From Armatimonadota bacterium (GTDB taxonomy: Bacteria > Sysuimicrobiota > Sysuimicrobiia > Sysuimicrobiales > Sysuimicrobiaceae), in the NCBI GenBank assembly GCA_025059775.1, contig JANXCW010000005.1, positions 62,001-126,000 of the forward strand: 64,000 nt of DNA, written 5' to 3'. The translations under genes were made by a program, and so were the position numbers. The notes under the pieces were generated by a model. It was not told the origin of the DNA. It saw nothing but the letters and a program-made list of their open reading frames with translations, and made no database searches. Each line of letters opens with the position of its first letter. Within the stretch, counting starts at the first letter, position 1. This document shows positions 50,525 to 59,169 of this stretch, piece by piece.

Positions 50525-51693
50525 GGGATCCGCTGCTGCGTTGGCGGGAGGAGTTCCCCATCCTGACCCGCACCACCTACCTGGTCTCCCACTCCATGGG
50601 GGCCATGCCCCGGTCCGCCTGGATGTGGGTGGAGCGGTACCTCCGGGCGTGGGAGGAGCGGGGCGTGCTGGCCTGGGAGGAATGGGAGACATCCCTGCGC
50701 GAGCACGCGGACCGGATCGCGGCCCTCCTCCGGGCTCCCGCGGGAAGCGTGGTGCTGCACCAAAACGTCTCCACCCTGTTTGGCGTCCTCCTCTCGGCCT
50801 TGGTACGGCCGCGCGGCCGTACCAAGGTGGTGGCCACGGATCTCAACTTTCCCTCCCTGCTCTACGCGCTCCAGATGCACGGGGACCTCGGCGTGCGCCT
50901 CCACCTCGTCCGCAGCCCGGACGGGATCACCGTTCCCCCGGAAGCGTGGGAGGAAGCGGTGGATCCGGACACCCTCGCGGTGGTGGTGGACCACGGGATC
51001 TTCCGATCGGGGTTCCTGCAGGACGTGGGAGCTATCGCGGCGATGGCCCACCGGTGCGGGGCCTGGGTCATCGTGGACGCCTACCAAACCGCAGGCTGCG
51101 TACCCATCGATGTGCAAGCCTGGGGCGCGGATGTGGTGCTGGGGGGTTCCCACAAGTGGCTGTGCGGGGGGCCGGGGGCCGCGTGGATGTACGTGCGCCC
51201 CGATCGGATCCCGGAGCTGCGGCCGCGGGTGGTGGGATGGTTCAGCCACCGGACGCCGTTTGCCTTCGAGCTCCAGGTGGACCTGGCACCGGATGCCAGG
51301 CGCTTCCTGACAGGGACGCCCGGGATCTCCGGGCTGTTCGCGGCGCGGGCAGGGCTGGAGGTGGTGCTGGAGGTGGGGGTGGAGGCCATCCGGGAGAAGT
51401 CCGTGCGACTCACCCAGCGCATGATCGAGCGGGCGGACGAGCTCGGGCTTCGAGTCCGTACCCCGCGGGACCCTGCACGGCGGGGCGGGATGGTGGTGGT
51501 GGATTTTCCCGGTGCGGAACAGGTGGCCCAACAGCTCGTGCGCCGGGGCATCCTCGTGGACTACCGGCCGCAGGCCGGCATCCGGATGTCCGCCCACTTC
51601 TACACCCATCCCGATGAGGTAGAGCGCGTCTTCGAAGCGATCCAGGAGCGAGTAGCCCGAATGGTGTCGTCGCCTCATCCCGGCGAGGGATGA
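50521..51693 (+). CDS. kynU: Kynureninase-like class V PLP enzyme
   Basis: This 390-residue PLP enzyme starts FPILTRTTYLVSHSMGAMPRSA in the manner of class V aminotransferases and has the PLP lysine in GGSHKWLCGGPGAAWMYV. The WLCGGPG element and the coupling to tryptophan 2,3-dioxygenase (ATGA overlap) suggest kynureninase, which splits kynurenine into anthranilate and alanine. The general class V aminotransferase/desulfurase family is the alternative. No kynurenine formamidase gene is next to it. The product anthranilate could enter aryl-CoA metabolism. Confidence 0.78.
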   Translation: MRDPLLRWREEFPILTRTTYLVSHSMGAMPRSAWMWVERYLRAWEERGVLAWEEWETSLREHADRIAALLRAPAGSVVLHQNVSTLFGVLLSALVRPRGRTKVVATDLNFPSLLYALQMHGDLGVRLHLVRSPDGITVPPEAWEEAVDPDTLAVVVDHGIFRSGFLQDVGAIAAMAHRCGAWVIVDAYQTAGCVPIDVQAWGADVVLGGSHKWLCGGPGAAWMYVRPDRIPELRPRVVGWFSHRTPFAFELQVDLAPDARRFLTGTPGISGLFAARAGLEVVLEVGVEAIREKSVRLTQRMIERADELGLRVRTPRDPARRGGMVVVDFPGAEQVAQQLVRRGILVDYRPQAGIRMSAHFYTHPDEVERVFEAIQERVARMVSSPHPGEG

Positions 51694-51893
51694 CAGGGCG
51701 GGACGATCTGGTCGGGCTCTAAGGCCTCCAGGCAAGCCGGAAACCACTGCCCAGCGGAGGACTCCTGCGGCCCTGCGCGGACACCGATCCCCATGGAGCC
51801 AGGGGGAGCACCCGCCCCTGAACGTTGGCCGCGATGCCCTCCCGGGTGCCGCACGGCAGCTCGCCGGATCCAGGACATGACCTTCCCGGTGCG

Positions 51894-51899
51894 TAAAAT
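51894..51899 (+). promoter_or_regulatory. Putative -10 element for folP, possibly leaderless
   Basis: TAAAAT followed by GGGG lies 8 nt before the folP ATG at 51907, so transcription would begin at or next to the start codon. No clear -35 is seen. The rest of the gap 51694-51893 shows no gene or recognisable riboswitch. Confidence 0.4.
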
Positions 51900-51906
51900 G
51901 GGGACG

Positions 51907-52776
51907 ATGGGACGCATCCTTCGGCTGCGGGACGTCACCCTCGATCTCGGGCGACGGATCTATGTGGTTGGAATTCTCAACCTGACCTCGGACTCCTTCT
52001 ACGCCCGAGCACGCCACCCCGAACTCGACGACGCGCTGACCCGTGCCCACGAGATGGCGGAAGAGGGTGCGGATCTCCTCGAGGTGGGCGGGGAATCGGC
52101 CCGGCCCGGACCTCCCGTCCCCCCTTCCGAGGAGATCCGGCGGGTCGTTCCCGCGATCGCCCGCATCCGGGAGGAGGTCCGGCTTCCCGTGATCGTGGAG
52201 ACCACGAAGTTCGAGGTGGCCCGGGAGGCCCTTCGGGCGGGGGCGGTGGCCATCAACGACGTGAGCGGCCTGGCAGACCCCCGCCTGGCGGATCTCGCCG
52301 CGGAGTTCGGCGCAGGACTGGTGATCATGCACCGGCGCGGCCTCCACAAGATCCCGCACCCGGACCTCCGGTACGGGGATGTGGTGGCCGAGGTTCGAGG
52401 GTTCCTCGCGCGGAAAGCGGAGTTCGCGCGCTCGCGAGGGATCCCCCGGGATGGGATCCTCCTGGATCCGGGCTTCAGTTTCGACAAGCAGCCCCACCAC
52501 GATGTGACCCTCCTCCTGCGCCTGCCCGAGCTCCTCGCGCTCGGGTACCCTGTGTACCTGGCCACCTCTCGGAAGAACTACCTGCGCGATCTCCTCCAGC
52601 TTCCCCCCGAGGAGCTGCTCGAGGCCACCGCGGCCGCGGTGGTCCTGGGCATCGAACGGGGAGCCCGGGTGATCCGGACGCATGATGTCCGCTTCATGGT
52701 TCGGATCGCCCGCACCATGGAGGCACTCCTGGATCTAGCCCAGGCCGTCCAGGTGGATGTCCCAGCCGCGGAGTAA
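51907..52776 (+). CDS. folP: Dihydropteroate synthase
   Basis: This 289-residue TIM-barrel enzyme would join p-aminobenzoate to dihydropterin pyrophosphate in folate synthesis. The signature motifs are present but somewhat altered: ILNLTSDSFYARARHPELD, LLEVGGESARPGPPVPPSEE, AINDVSGLADPR, VIMHRRG, ILLDPGFSFDKQ, TSRKNYL and RVIRTHDVRF. STRPG of the family reads SARPG here, and the first phosphate loop is short. A divergent DHPS or a related pterin-binding enzyme is possible. The 3' end overlaps the FecCD gene by 20 nt. Confidence 0.85.
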   Translation: MGRILRLRDVTLDLGRRIYVVGILNLTSDSFYARARHPELDDALTRAHEMAEEGADLLEVGGESARPGPPVPPSEEIRRVVPAIARIREEVRLPVIVETTKFEVAREALRAGAVAINDVSGLADPRLADLAAEFGAGLVIMHRRGLHKIPHPDLRYGDVVAEVRGFLARKAEFARSRGIPRDGILLDPGFSFDKQPHHDVTLLLRLPELLALGYPVYLATSRKNYLRDLLQLPPEELLEATAAAVVLGIERGARVIRTHDVRFMVRIARTMEALLDLAQAVQVDVPAAE

Positions 52777-53785
52777 CCACGTGGACCTCAGTGCAAGACC
52801 CTGGGGGTGCAGGCACCTGGCGCTTGGAACCCTGATCGCTTACCTGGGGCTGAGCCTCGGGGCGGGGGTCGCTCTGGGCTCTGTCCGGGTGCCCTTCGGA
52901 GCCGCGGTGCGGGCTCTCCTTCAGGGGCCGGAGGGTGTTGCCCCGGAGGTGTACGCCATCGTCGTGGAGCTTCGGGTTCCCCGGGTCCTGCTGGCGGCTG
53001 CGGTGGGGGGGGCTCTGGCCTCCAGCGGCGCCACCTACCAGGCCCTCTTCCGGAACGAGCTGGCGGATCCCTACGTGATCGGGGTCAGCGCGGGCGCCGC
53101 CCTCGGAGCCGTGGCCGCGCTCTCCGCGGGGGCGGGCGGTCCCACCGTGCCGGTCACCGCGTTCCTGGGAGCTCTCGCTACGGTCGCCGTGGCCTTCCGC
53201 ATTGCCCGTCGCGGCGGGGGGATCCGCATGGAGGATCTGTTGCTGGCGGGCTTGGCCCTCAGTGCCCTCCTGACCGCGGCCACTTCCCTCCTCCTGCTCT
53301 CCTCCGGCACCCCGCAGCAGGCCCTGACCTGGCTTCTGGGCGGGTTCGGCGGGCGGGGTTGGCTCCACCTGGGCCACGTCCTTCCTTTCCTGATCTTGGG
53401 GTACGTTCTGGTCCAGGCCCGGTGGCGGGAGCTGAACCTGCTGCTCCTATCCGAGGAAGAGGCGCGGGCCCTGGGTGTGGACGTCACCCGCGCCCGGCGG
53501 TGGCTGGTGGGAGGAGCTACCCTCATGAGCGCGGCCTCGGCGTCCGTCGCGGGCCTCATCGGGTTCGTGGGGCTTCTGGTTCCGCACCTGGTGCGGCGTC
53601 TCATGGGCCCGGACCACCGGTTTGTGCTCCCAGGCTCGGCCTTGGCGGGGGCCGCGCTACTGGTGGATGCGGACCTCGTTGCCCGCACCGCCGCATCCCC
53701 CACGGAGATCCCCGTGGGTGTGATCACGGCCTTCCTCGGGGTTCCGTTCTTCCTGTGGTTACTGCGGCGGGGGATCGATGGATAA
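52757..53785 (+). CDS. FecCD/BtuC-family ABC transporter permease, orphan
   Basis: This 342-residue permease of about ten hydrophobic segments has the family signature SVRVPFGAAVRALL, RVPRVLLAAAVGGALASSGATYQ, NELADPYVIGVSAGAALGA, GLIGFVGLLVPHLVRRL and PTEIPVGVITAFLGVPFFLWLL. Proteins of this family import siderophores, heme or vitamin B12. No ATPase or binding-protein gene is nearby, and it overlaps folP by 20 nt. Only the permease of such a system is visible, so it must rely on components encoded elsewhere. The stop is 2 nt before the tRNA-Cys gene. Confidence 0.9.
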   Translation: MSQPRSNHVDLSARPWGCRHLALGTLIAYLGLSLGAGVALGSVRVPFGAAVRALLQGPEGVAPEVYAIVVELRVPRVLLAAAVGGALASSGATYQALFRNELADPYVIGVSAGAALGAVAALSAGAGGPTVPVTAFLGALATVAVAFRIARRGGGIRMEDLLLAGLALSALLTAATSLLLLSSGTPQQALTWLLGGFGGRGWLHLGHVLPFLILGYVLVQARWRELNLLLLSEEEARALGVDVTRARRWLVGGATLMSAASASVAGLIGFVGLLVPHLVRRLMGPDHRFVLPGSALAGAALLVDADLVARTAASPTEIPVGVITAFLGVPFFLWLLRRGIDG

Positions 53786-53787
53786 CC

Positions 53788-53861
53788 TGGAGGCGACGGC
53801 CGGATTCGAACCGGCGGTCGGGGTTTTGCAGACCCCTGCCTTGCCTCTTGGCTACGTCGCC
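53788..53861 (-). tRNA. tRNA-Cys (anticodon GCA)
   Basis: A complete cloverleaf on the minus strand. Acceptor stem GGCGACG/CGTCGCC, anticodon stem GGGGT/ACCCC with loop CTGCAAA, T arm GGTTCGAATCC, and encoded CCA at the 53788 end. It is 7 nt after tRNA-Gly on the same strand, so both are likely transcribed together. Confidence 0.97.
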
Positions 53862-53868
53862 TCGATCC

Positions 53869-53943
53869 TGGAGCGGGCGACGGGATTTGAACCCGCGACC
53901 TTCGGCATGGCAAGCCGACGCTCTACCGCTGAGCTACACCCGC
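53869..53943 (-). tRNA. tRNA-Gly (anticodon GCC)
   Basis: A complete cloverleaf on the minus strand. Acceptor stem GCGGGTG/CGCCCGC with one G-U pair, anticodon stem TCGGC/GCCGA with loop TTGCCAT, T arm GGTTCAAATCC, and encoded CCA. It is the promoter-proximal member of a two-tRNA unit with tRNA-Cys. Confidence 0.97.
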
Positions 53944-53966
53944 GCTCTCTACATCCTACATTCCCC

Positions 53967-53996
53967 ATTATAGGGTTGTGGCCCATGTCCCCGCAA
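53967..53996 (-). promoter_or_regulatory. Promoter of the tRNA-Gly/tRNA-Cys unit
   Basis: On the minus strand TTGCGG (53996-53991) lies 18 nt from a perfect TATAAT (53972-53967), followed by GGGG. The start would be about 15-20 nt before tRNA-Gly. Confidence 0.65.
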
Positions 53997-54010
53997 CGGT
54001 AGAGTCAGGG

Positions 54011-54099
54011 GGGCGGGTGGCGAAACCGGCAAACGCGGCGGACTTAAACTCCGCTGGACCGGAGGGTCCTTGTGGGTTCAAATCCCACCCCGCCCACCA
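54011..54099 (+). tRNA. tRNA-Leu (anticodon TAA)
   Basis: A class II tRNA with a long variable arm. Acceptor stem GGGCGGG/CCCGCCC, anticodon stem GCGGA/TCCGC with loop CTTAAAC, T arm GGTTCAAATCC, and encoded CCA at 54097-54099. It is divergent from the tRNA-Gly/tRNA-Cys unit. TTGTGG (53976) and TAGAGT (54000) with 18 nt between could be its promoter. Confidence 0.97.
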
Positions 54100-54124
54100 G
54101 GAACCCGACCCTCAGACACCGGAG

Positions 54125-55132
54125 TTACTTCCGGACATAGGGCCGGCCCACGGTGCTGGGGAAGCGCCTGCGGCCGATGACCGCCGCCACCACAGCCAGG
54201 GTCAGGGCATACGGGATCATGGACACGAAGTAGAACGGTACCCGCTCTTTCACCCCTGGAGTCACCGCCACCGCACTGGCGAACCCGTCCGCAAGCCCGA
54301 ACAGCAGGGCGGCTCCCAGCGCCATCAGCGGCTCCAGTCCCGCAAACACCACGCATGCGAGGGCGATGAAGCCTCTGCCCGCGGAGATCTCCTTCACCAG
54401 GGCTCCGAACCAACTGAGGGGCAGAAAAGCCCCTCCCAGCCCTGCCAGGGCCCCTCCCACCGTGGCGGTCAGAAGCCGCAGACGGTCCACCCGCAGGCCA
54501 GCCACGTCCACCGCCTCGGGCCGTTCCCCGGCCGCGCGGATGCGAAAGCCCAGCACGGTGCGGTGGAGCAGCAGGTGCGCCAGTACCGCCGCTGCAACCG
54601 CGCCCAGAGTCACGGGGCTCACCTGGCCTATGGGCGTGCGCAGCCGTGGCACCATGAGCTCGTTGGGGAACACATGGACACCCGGAAACGCCCACAGGCT
54701 GATGAGCAGGAACGGCACGAAGCCGAGGGCGAACACGTTCAGACCGATCCCCGCGATGATCTGATCCGCCCTTCCGTACACGCTCACCGCGCCCAGTCCC
54801 AGACCCAGGAGTGCCCCGGCCATCATCCCTCCCAGCAGGCCCACATACCCGCTCCGGCCCAGCTCCGCGAACCACACGCCCGCCGTGGCGGTGATCAGGA
54901 AGATGGCCTCCAGCCCAATGTTCACGAGGCCTGCCTTCTCGTTGAGGCACTCCCCCACCGCGGCCAGCGCGAGAGGTGTCATCGCCAGTAGCCCCGTCTC
55001 CAGCAGGGAAACCGGAGAAAGCCCCACCCGTCCCAGCAGAGGCACCACGGCGGCTGCCAGCAGAACCCCTGCCGCCCACCCAAGCCACCTGCGACCCCTC
55101 ACCGGATAAGCCTCCCGCGTACCAGGTTCCAC
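54125..55132 (-). CDS. Nucleoside-type ABC transporter permease (NupQ/YufQ-like)
   Basis: This 335-residue permease of the branched-chain/nucleoside family has the motif ECLNEKAGLVNIGLEAIFLI, GADQIIAGIG-like YGRADQIIAGIGLNVFALG, and GRGFIALACVVFAGLEPLMA. About nine hydrophobic segments are seen. It overlaps the other permease gene by 34 nt and is the last gene of a four-gene transporter operon. Together with the BMP-family binding protein it probably imports nucleosides, in line with the adjacent deoC and nucleoside hydrolase genes. Confidence 0.9.
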   Translation of the reverse strand: MEPGTREAYPVRGRRWLGWAAGVLLAAAVVPLLGRVGLSPVSLLETGLLAMTPLALAAVGECLNEKAGLVNIGLEAIFLITATAGVWFAELGRSGYVGLLGGMMAGALLGLGLGAVSVYGRADQIIAGIGLNVFALGFVPFLLISLWAFPGVHVFPNELMVPRLRTPIGQVSPVTLGAVAAAVLAHLLLHRTVLGFRIRAAGERPEAVDVAGLRVDRLRLLTATVGGALAGLGGAFLPLSWFGALVKEISAGRGFIALACVVFAGLEPLMALGAALLFGLADGFASAVAVTPGVKERVPFYFVSMIPYALTLAVVAAVIGRRRFPSTVGRPYVRK

Positions 55133-56139
55133 AGCTCGGGGACGGCCATGGCGAACACCACGATGCCGTTGAGGGCCCGCACCAGCTCACTCAGCACCCC
55201 CACCTCGTACTCCATGAGGCGACCACCCTGGGTGAGGGCGCCGAACAGGATCGCGGCCAGCACCGCGCCCAAGGGATGGTTGCGGCCCACCAGCGCCACC
55301 CCGATGCCGTCGAAGCCCAGGGTGGCCACGTTGCCCAGGGTGGCGTACAGGGACCATGCGGGGGGACGGCCGATGACCTGGCTCGCACCCGCGAGACCCG
55401 CGGCCGTTCCCCCGATGGCGAGGCTCAGCACCACCACCCGCTCGGGCCGCACGCCCGCGTACCGTGCCGCGTCCGGATTCTCCCCCGCGAGCCGCAGCTC
55501 GTACCCCATCCGGGTGCCCCACAGGACCGCGTATACCAGGAGAGCAAATCCCACGGCCACGAACAGCACCGCGGTGAGGGTGCTCTCCTCGCTCAACACG
55601 GGGTAGCGGGCGGTAGGGAGCGCAGGGATGGTGCGCTCCGCGCGGCCGGGTTCCGCTAGGAAGTGGATCGCTAGGTACATGGAGAGGTACAGGGCGATCC
55701 AGTTGCACATGATGGTGGAGATCACCTCGTGCACCCCTCGCCACGCCTTGAGCACCGCGGGAACAAGGGCCCACAGGGCCCCTGCGGTCATGCCCGCCAA
55801 GGTGGCCATAAGCAGGTGCACACCCGGCGGCAGGGGGAGGCTGCCGGCCACGAAGGCAGCGCCTACGGCACCCAGATACACCTGTCCCTCGGCCCCAATG
55901 TTGAACAGCCCTGCGCGTACCCCTACCGCGAAGGTGAGGGCGGTGAGCAAAAGGGGTGTGGCGAAGGCCAGGGTCTCCAGCAGGTCCTCCCGGCTGCCGA
56001 AGGCGCCCACCAGCAAAGCCCGATAGACCGCCAGGGGGGAGTGCCCGAACGCCCAGACGAGAACACCCCCGGCCATGAATCCCAGAAAAACCGCGGCCAG
56101 GGATTCAGCGAGGGGACGGAGCCCGCGCGGTATCCGCAT
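55099..56139 (-). CDS. Nucleoside-type ABC transporter permease (NupP/YufP-like)
   Basis: This 346-residue permease has TPLLLTALTFAVGVRAGLFNIGAEGQVYLGAVG split over two helices, then HEVISTIMCNWIALYL and LATLGFDGIGVALVG-like NVATLGFDGIGVALVGRNHP, which are typical of the first permease in BMP-type transporters. It overlaps the ATPase gene by 35 nt and the second permease by 34 nt. The long overlaps show tight translational coupling in this operon. Confidence 0.9.
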   Translation of the reverse strand: MRIPRGLRPLAESLAAVFLGFMAGGVLVWAFGHSPLAVYRALLVGAFGSREDLLETLAFATPLLLTALTFAVGVRAGLFNIGAEGQVYLGAVGAAFVAGSLPLPPGVHLLMATLAGMTAGALWALVPAVLKAWRGVHEVISTIMCNWIALYLSMYLAIHFLAEPGRAERTIPALPTARYPVLSEESTLTAVLFVAVGFALLVYAVLWGTRMGYELRLAGENPDAARYAGVRPERVVVLSLAIGGTAAGLAGASQVIGRPPAWSLYATLGNVATLGFDGIGVALVGRNHPLGAVLAAILFGALTQGGRLMEYEVGVLSELVRALNGIVVFAMAVPELWNLVRGRLIR

Positions 56140-57673
56140 CAGGATCCGCCTGTACGACTCCTCCCATCAGGAGTCCGATGGCCTCCCGGGAGAAGGCTTC
56201 AGTGGGACCCACCCCGAGGAGCCTCCCCTCGTACAGCACCCCGAGGCGATCGCTGAGCTCCAGGACCTCGTCCAGGTCCGCGGACACCAGCAGCACCGCT
56301 CGTCCTGCGTCGCGCATCTGGACCAAGAGCTCCCGGATGTACCCGGTGGAGGCCACGTCCAGCCCCCGGGTGGGATGCATGGCCACCACCAGTCTTGGCT
56401 CCTTGCTGAGTTCCCGTCCTACCAGCAGGCGCTGTTGGTTGCCGCCGCTCAGACTGCGGACCGGAGTGGCGAGATCCGGGGCCACCACGTGAAAGCGTCG
56501 CACCAGCTCCTGGGCGTGACGGAGGATGGCGGAGCGGTTCAGTCGTCCCAGGAAGCCGGCAAATCGGGGTTCCCGCTGCCGGCCCAGGATGCTGTTCTCC
56601 ACGAGATCGAAGCCCAGGGCGAGTCCGAACCGCGCCCGATCCTCCGGCACGTGCGCAAGCCCCAGGCGGTACAGGGCGAGGGGATCCTGACGGGGAATTT
56701 CCTGGTCTGCCAGCCGGATTTCCCCTGCCTCCACAGGCCGCAGCCCCGTGAGGGCCTGCACCAGCTCGCTCTGGCCATTCCCTTCCACCCCGGCGATGCC
56801 GAAGATCTCGCCCTCCCGTACCTCGAAGGACAGATCGTGCACCGCCACCCGACCCTGGTCATTGCGGACCCGTAATCCCCTCACCACGAGCACGGGCCTG
56901 CCGGGGGCTCTGGGCGTGCGCCGCACGTGGGAGGCGGTCGGTTGACCGACCATCAGCTCCGCCAGCTTCTCCGGAGTTGCCCCGAGCGTGGGGAGTTCCC
57001 CGGCCACCACCCCCTGGCGGAGCACCACCACCCGGTCGGTGAGCTCCAACACCTCCCGAAGCTTGTGGGTGATGAGCACGATGGCCGTTCCACCCTCCCG
57101 CAGCCTGCGCAGGAACCGGAAGAGCTCCTCCACCTCTCCGGGCGTGAGGGCGGAGGTGGGCTCGTCCAGGATCAACACGGAGGTACCGCGGTACAGGGCC
57201 TTGCAGATCTCCACCCGCTGCTGCACGCCGATGGGGAGGGACTCCACGGGAACGTCCAGGGGAAGGCTCAGCCCGGTTTCCTCCAGCAGCCGTTCGATCC
57301 GTTCCCGGGCCACCTCCTCGGGGGGCGGGCGGAAAATTCCCACTCCCTCCTGGCCCAACAGGACGTTTTGCAGGGCGGTGAAGGGCGGGACCAGGGTGAA
57401 CGCCTGGTGCACCATGCCGATGCCGTACCGGAGAGCGTCCTTGGGGTTGCGGAACTGCACGGCCCGGCCGTCCACCAGGATTTCCCCTCGGGTGGGCCGC
57501 AGCAGCCCCGAGAGGATTTTCATGAGGGTGGTCTTGCCCGCTCCGTTCTCCCCCAGCAGGCCCACGATCTCCCCCGCGTGGAGCTGAAAGTCCACACCCC
57601 TCAGGGCCGTGGTCCCATCCGGGTATACCTTGTGGATCCCACGCATCCAGACGCACGGGGTGCCGCTGCCCAC
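56105..57673 (-). CDS. Nucleoside-type ABC transporter ATP-binding protein (double ABC)
   Basis: This 522-residue protein contains two ABC domains. The first has GLLGENGAGKTTLMKILSGL, SLPIGVQQRVEICKALYRG and LILDEPTSALTPGEVEELF. The second has a degenerate Walker A (GIAGVEGNGQSELVQALTGL), SLSGGNQQRLLVGREL and VVAMHPTRGLDVASTG. This layout is typical of RbsA/NupO-type ATPases. The start is a GTG at 57673; an ATG at 57646 is possible. It follows the binding protein by 24 nt. Confidence 0.93.
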   Translation of the reverse strand: MGSGTPCVWMRGIHKVYPDGTTALRGVDFQLHAGEIVGLLGENGAGKTTLMKILSGLLRPTRGEILVDGRAVQFRNPKDALRYGIGMVHQAFTLVPPFTALQNVLLGQEGVGIFRPPPEEVARERIERLLEETGLSLPLDVPVESLPIGVQQRVEICKALYRGTSVLILDEPTSALTPGEVEELFRFLRRLREGGTAIVLITHKLREVLELTDRVVVLRQGVVAGELPTLGATPEKLAELMVGQPTASHVRRTPRAPGRPVLVVRGLRVRNDQGRVAVHDLSFEVREGEIFGIAGVEGNGQSELVQALTGLRPVEAGEIRLADQEIPRQDPLALYRLGLAHVPEDRARFGLALGFDLVENSILGRQREPRFAGFLGRLNRSAILRHAQELVRRFHVVAPDLATPVRSLSGGNQQRLLVGRELSKEPRLVVAMHPTRGLDVASTGYIRELLVQMRDAGRAVLLVSADLDEVLELSDRLGVLYEGRLLGVGPTEAFSREAIGLLMGGVVQADPDADTARAPSPR

Positions 57674-57697
57674 GGGCTTCTCCCAGCCGTACGGAGA

Positions 57698-59017
57698 CTA
57701 CGGTTGGAACGGACGGTGCGCCATCGCGGGCCACCTGTCCGGTCGGGATCCCAGCTCGCCCCGCCACCGCTCGATGTCCGGTTTGGTGACCACCATGGGC
57801 ACAGTGACCTGAGCTTCCCGGATCTTCTTCTCCAGCTCCGCCACCGCGTCCCATACCCACCGGGGCTGCGCATTCCGCATGGTCTTGACCTTGGACTTGA
57901 TCTCCGCGGGCGGGGCGGGGAGCACCTTCTTGCGGGTCATGCGCTCCGCCTGCAGCCCCATGCGGATGAACTCATCCAGATCCTCCAGGGTGCTCACGGA
58001 GATGCCCTCCGCGAGCTGGCCCGCGATGCGGGTTCCGATCCCAAGAGTTACCACCCCCTGGGTCCGGTGCACCAGGTCCCGGAACTGTCCGTCCCGGACC
58101 CACCGGGTGGTGTAGTACACACCGCGGTCCACCCGCTTCATCATGCTGGCGATCACGAAGCCGGGGTTAATCCAGTCCTGGTTGGCGTCCACCCCGATCC
58201 AGAAAGGAGGACCCATGCGCAGCCTCTGGGCCTGCGCGATCTCCTGCACCGCCTGATTGATGCCCAGTCCGAGAGGCCCCGCGATGTTGAAGACCGCCAC
58301 CGCATTCTTCGCGTACATGGCCTTGGCAGCGGCGTAGCCCTTGGGGATATCGCTGAAGGTCCCCGTGTACGTCCACAGCACGAAGTCCTTGCGGTAGGAG
58401 AAGGCCTTCTCGGGCCGGTTCTTCGCCAGCCACTCCGTGGCCCAGCGGGCACCCCACTTGTACCCGATCTCGAACTTCCACAGGACCGGAATCTCGATGC
58501 CGAACACGCCCCCGATGTGGGGCCTGGCATACTGAGCCGCCAGGAGCGCCCCCAGGGCACCCACCAGGGCGCTTCCCTTGTGCTCCTCGTACACCACGTC
58601 CATGAGGTTGGGGAGGGGGTACTGGGCGGGGAATTTCTGCTTCACGATGGTCTGTGCGAAGGTGTCAATCCCCACGAAGTTCTTGTCCGGGAACCGACGT
58701 GCCACCTGGGCGAGGGCATCGCTCAGGAGGAATCCCACCCCCACGACGAGCCGCACGTTGGGATCCCTGGCCGCCCGGGTGAGGTTGGGGACGTAGTCTG
58801 CCTCCACCTTGCTCACCAGCTCCACCATGCGGACCCCGAAGTCCCGCTCCGCGTCCTCGCCCCCCTTGAAGGCCATGTCGTTGAAGCTCAGGTCCCCTCG
58901 GCCGCCCACGTCTGAGACCACCGCGATCTTGAAGGGCCCCGGGGCCGCATCCGTACCGGCGCCATGGGCCATCAGGGCCGCAGCCACCGCCAGCGCCAAA
59001 ACGATCCTGGACCACAT
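57698..59017 (-). CDS. BMP-family ABC transporter substrate-binding protein
   Basis: This 439-residue secreted protein has a signal peptide (MWSRIVLALAVAAALMAHGA) and the BMP/Med fold: FKIAVVSDVGGRGDLSFNDMAF, VVGVGFLLSDALAQVARRFPD, NFVGIDTF, EEHKGSALVGALGALLAAQ and IGVDANQDWINPGFVIASMMKRV. BMP proteins bind purine or other nucleosides. It is about 80 residues longer than many relatives, mainly at the C-terminus and by an insertion near SYRKDFVLWTYTGTF. It is the first gene of the transporter operon and divergent from deoC. Confidence 0.9.
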   Translation of the reverse strand: MWSRIVLALAVAAALMAHGAGTDAAPGPFKIAVVSDVGGRGDLSFNDMAFKGGEDAERDFGVRMVELVSKVEADYVPNLTRAARDPNVRLVVGVGFLLSDALAQVARRFPDKNFVGIDTFAQTIVKQKFPAQYPLPNLMDVVYEEHKGSALVGALGALLAAQYARPHIGGVFGIEIPVLWKFEIGYKWGARWATEWLAKNRPEKAFSYRKDFVLWTYTGTFSDIPKGYAAAKAMYAKNAVAVFNIAGPLGLGINQAVQEIAQAQRLRMGPPFWIGVDANQDWINPGFVIASMMKRVDRGVYYTTRWVRDGQFRDLVHRTQGVVTLGIGTRIAGQLAEGISVSTLEDLDEFIRMGLQAERMTRKKVLPAPPAEIKSKVKTMRNAQPRWVWDAVAELEKKIREAQVTVPMVVTKPDIERWRGELGSRPDRWPAMAHRPFQP

Positions 59018-59123
59018 GTTCTCCCTCCGTGCCGCGTGATGCCGGCCCACAGGCCGCCCCGCTAGAGCTACGGCATCCAGGCCCGGGCGTCCTGCTGTGG
59101 GAGGAACCCTCCTCTCCCGCGGA

Positions 59124-59152
59124 TTGACCCGGGTCTCCCCAGGGCCGAGAAT
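59124..59152 (+). promoter_or_regulatory. Promoter of deoC
   Basis: TTGACC (59124-59129) lies 17 nt from GAGAAT (59147-59152), followed by GGG. The start site would be about 10 nt before the deoC GTG. Confidence 0.55.
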
Positions 59153-59169
59153 GGGCTGGAGGGAGCCCG

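Noticed and set aside
51694-51893. Possible riboswitch before folP (segment with CCACTG and short inverted repeats)
   Set aside because: I compared it by eye with cobalamin, glycine and THF riboswitch cores and found no consistent match on either strand.
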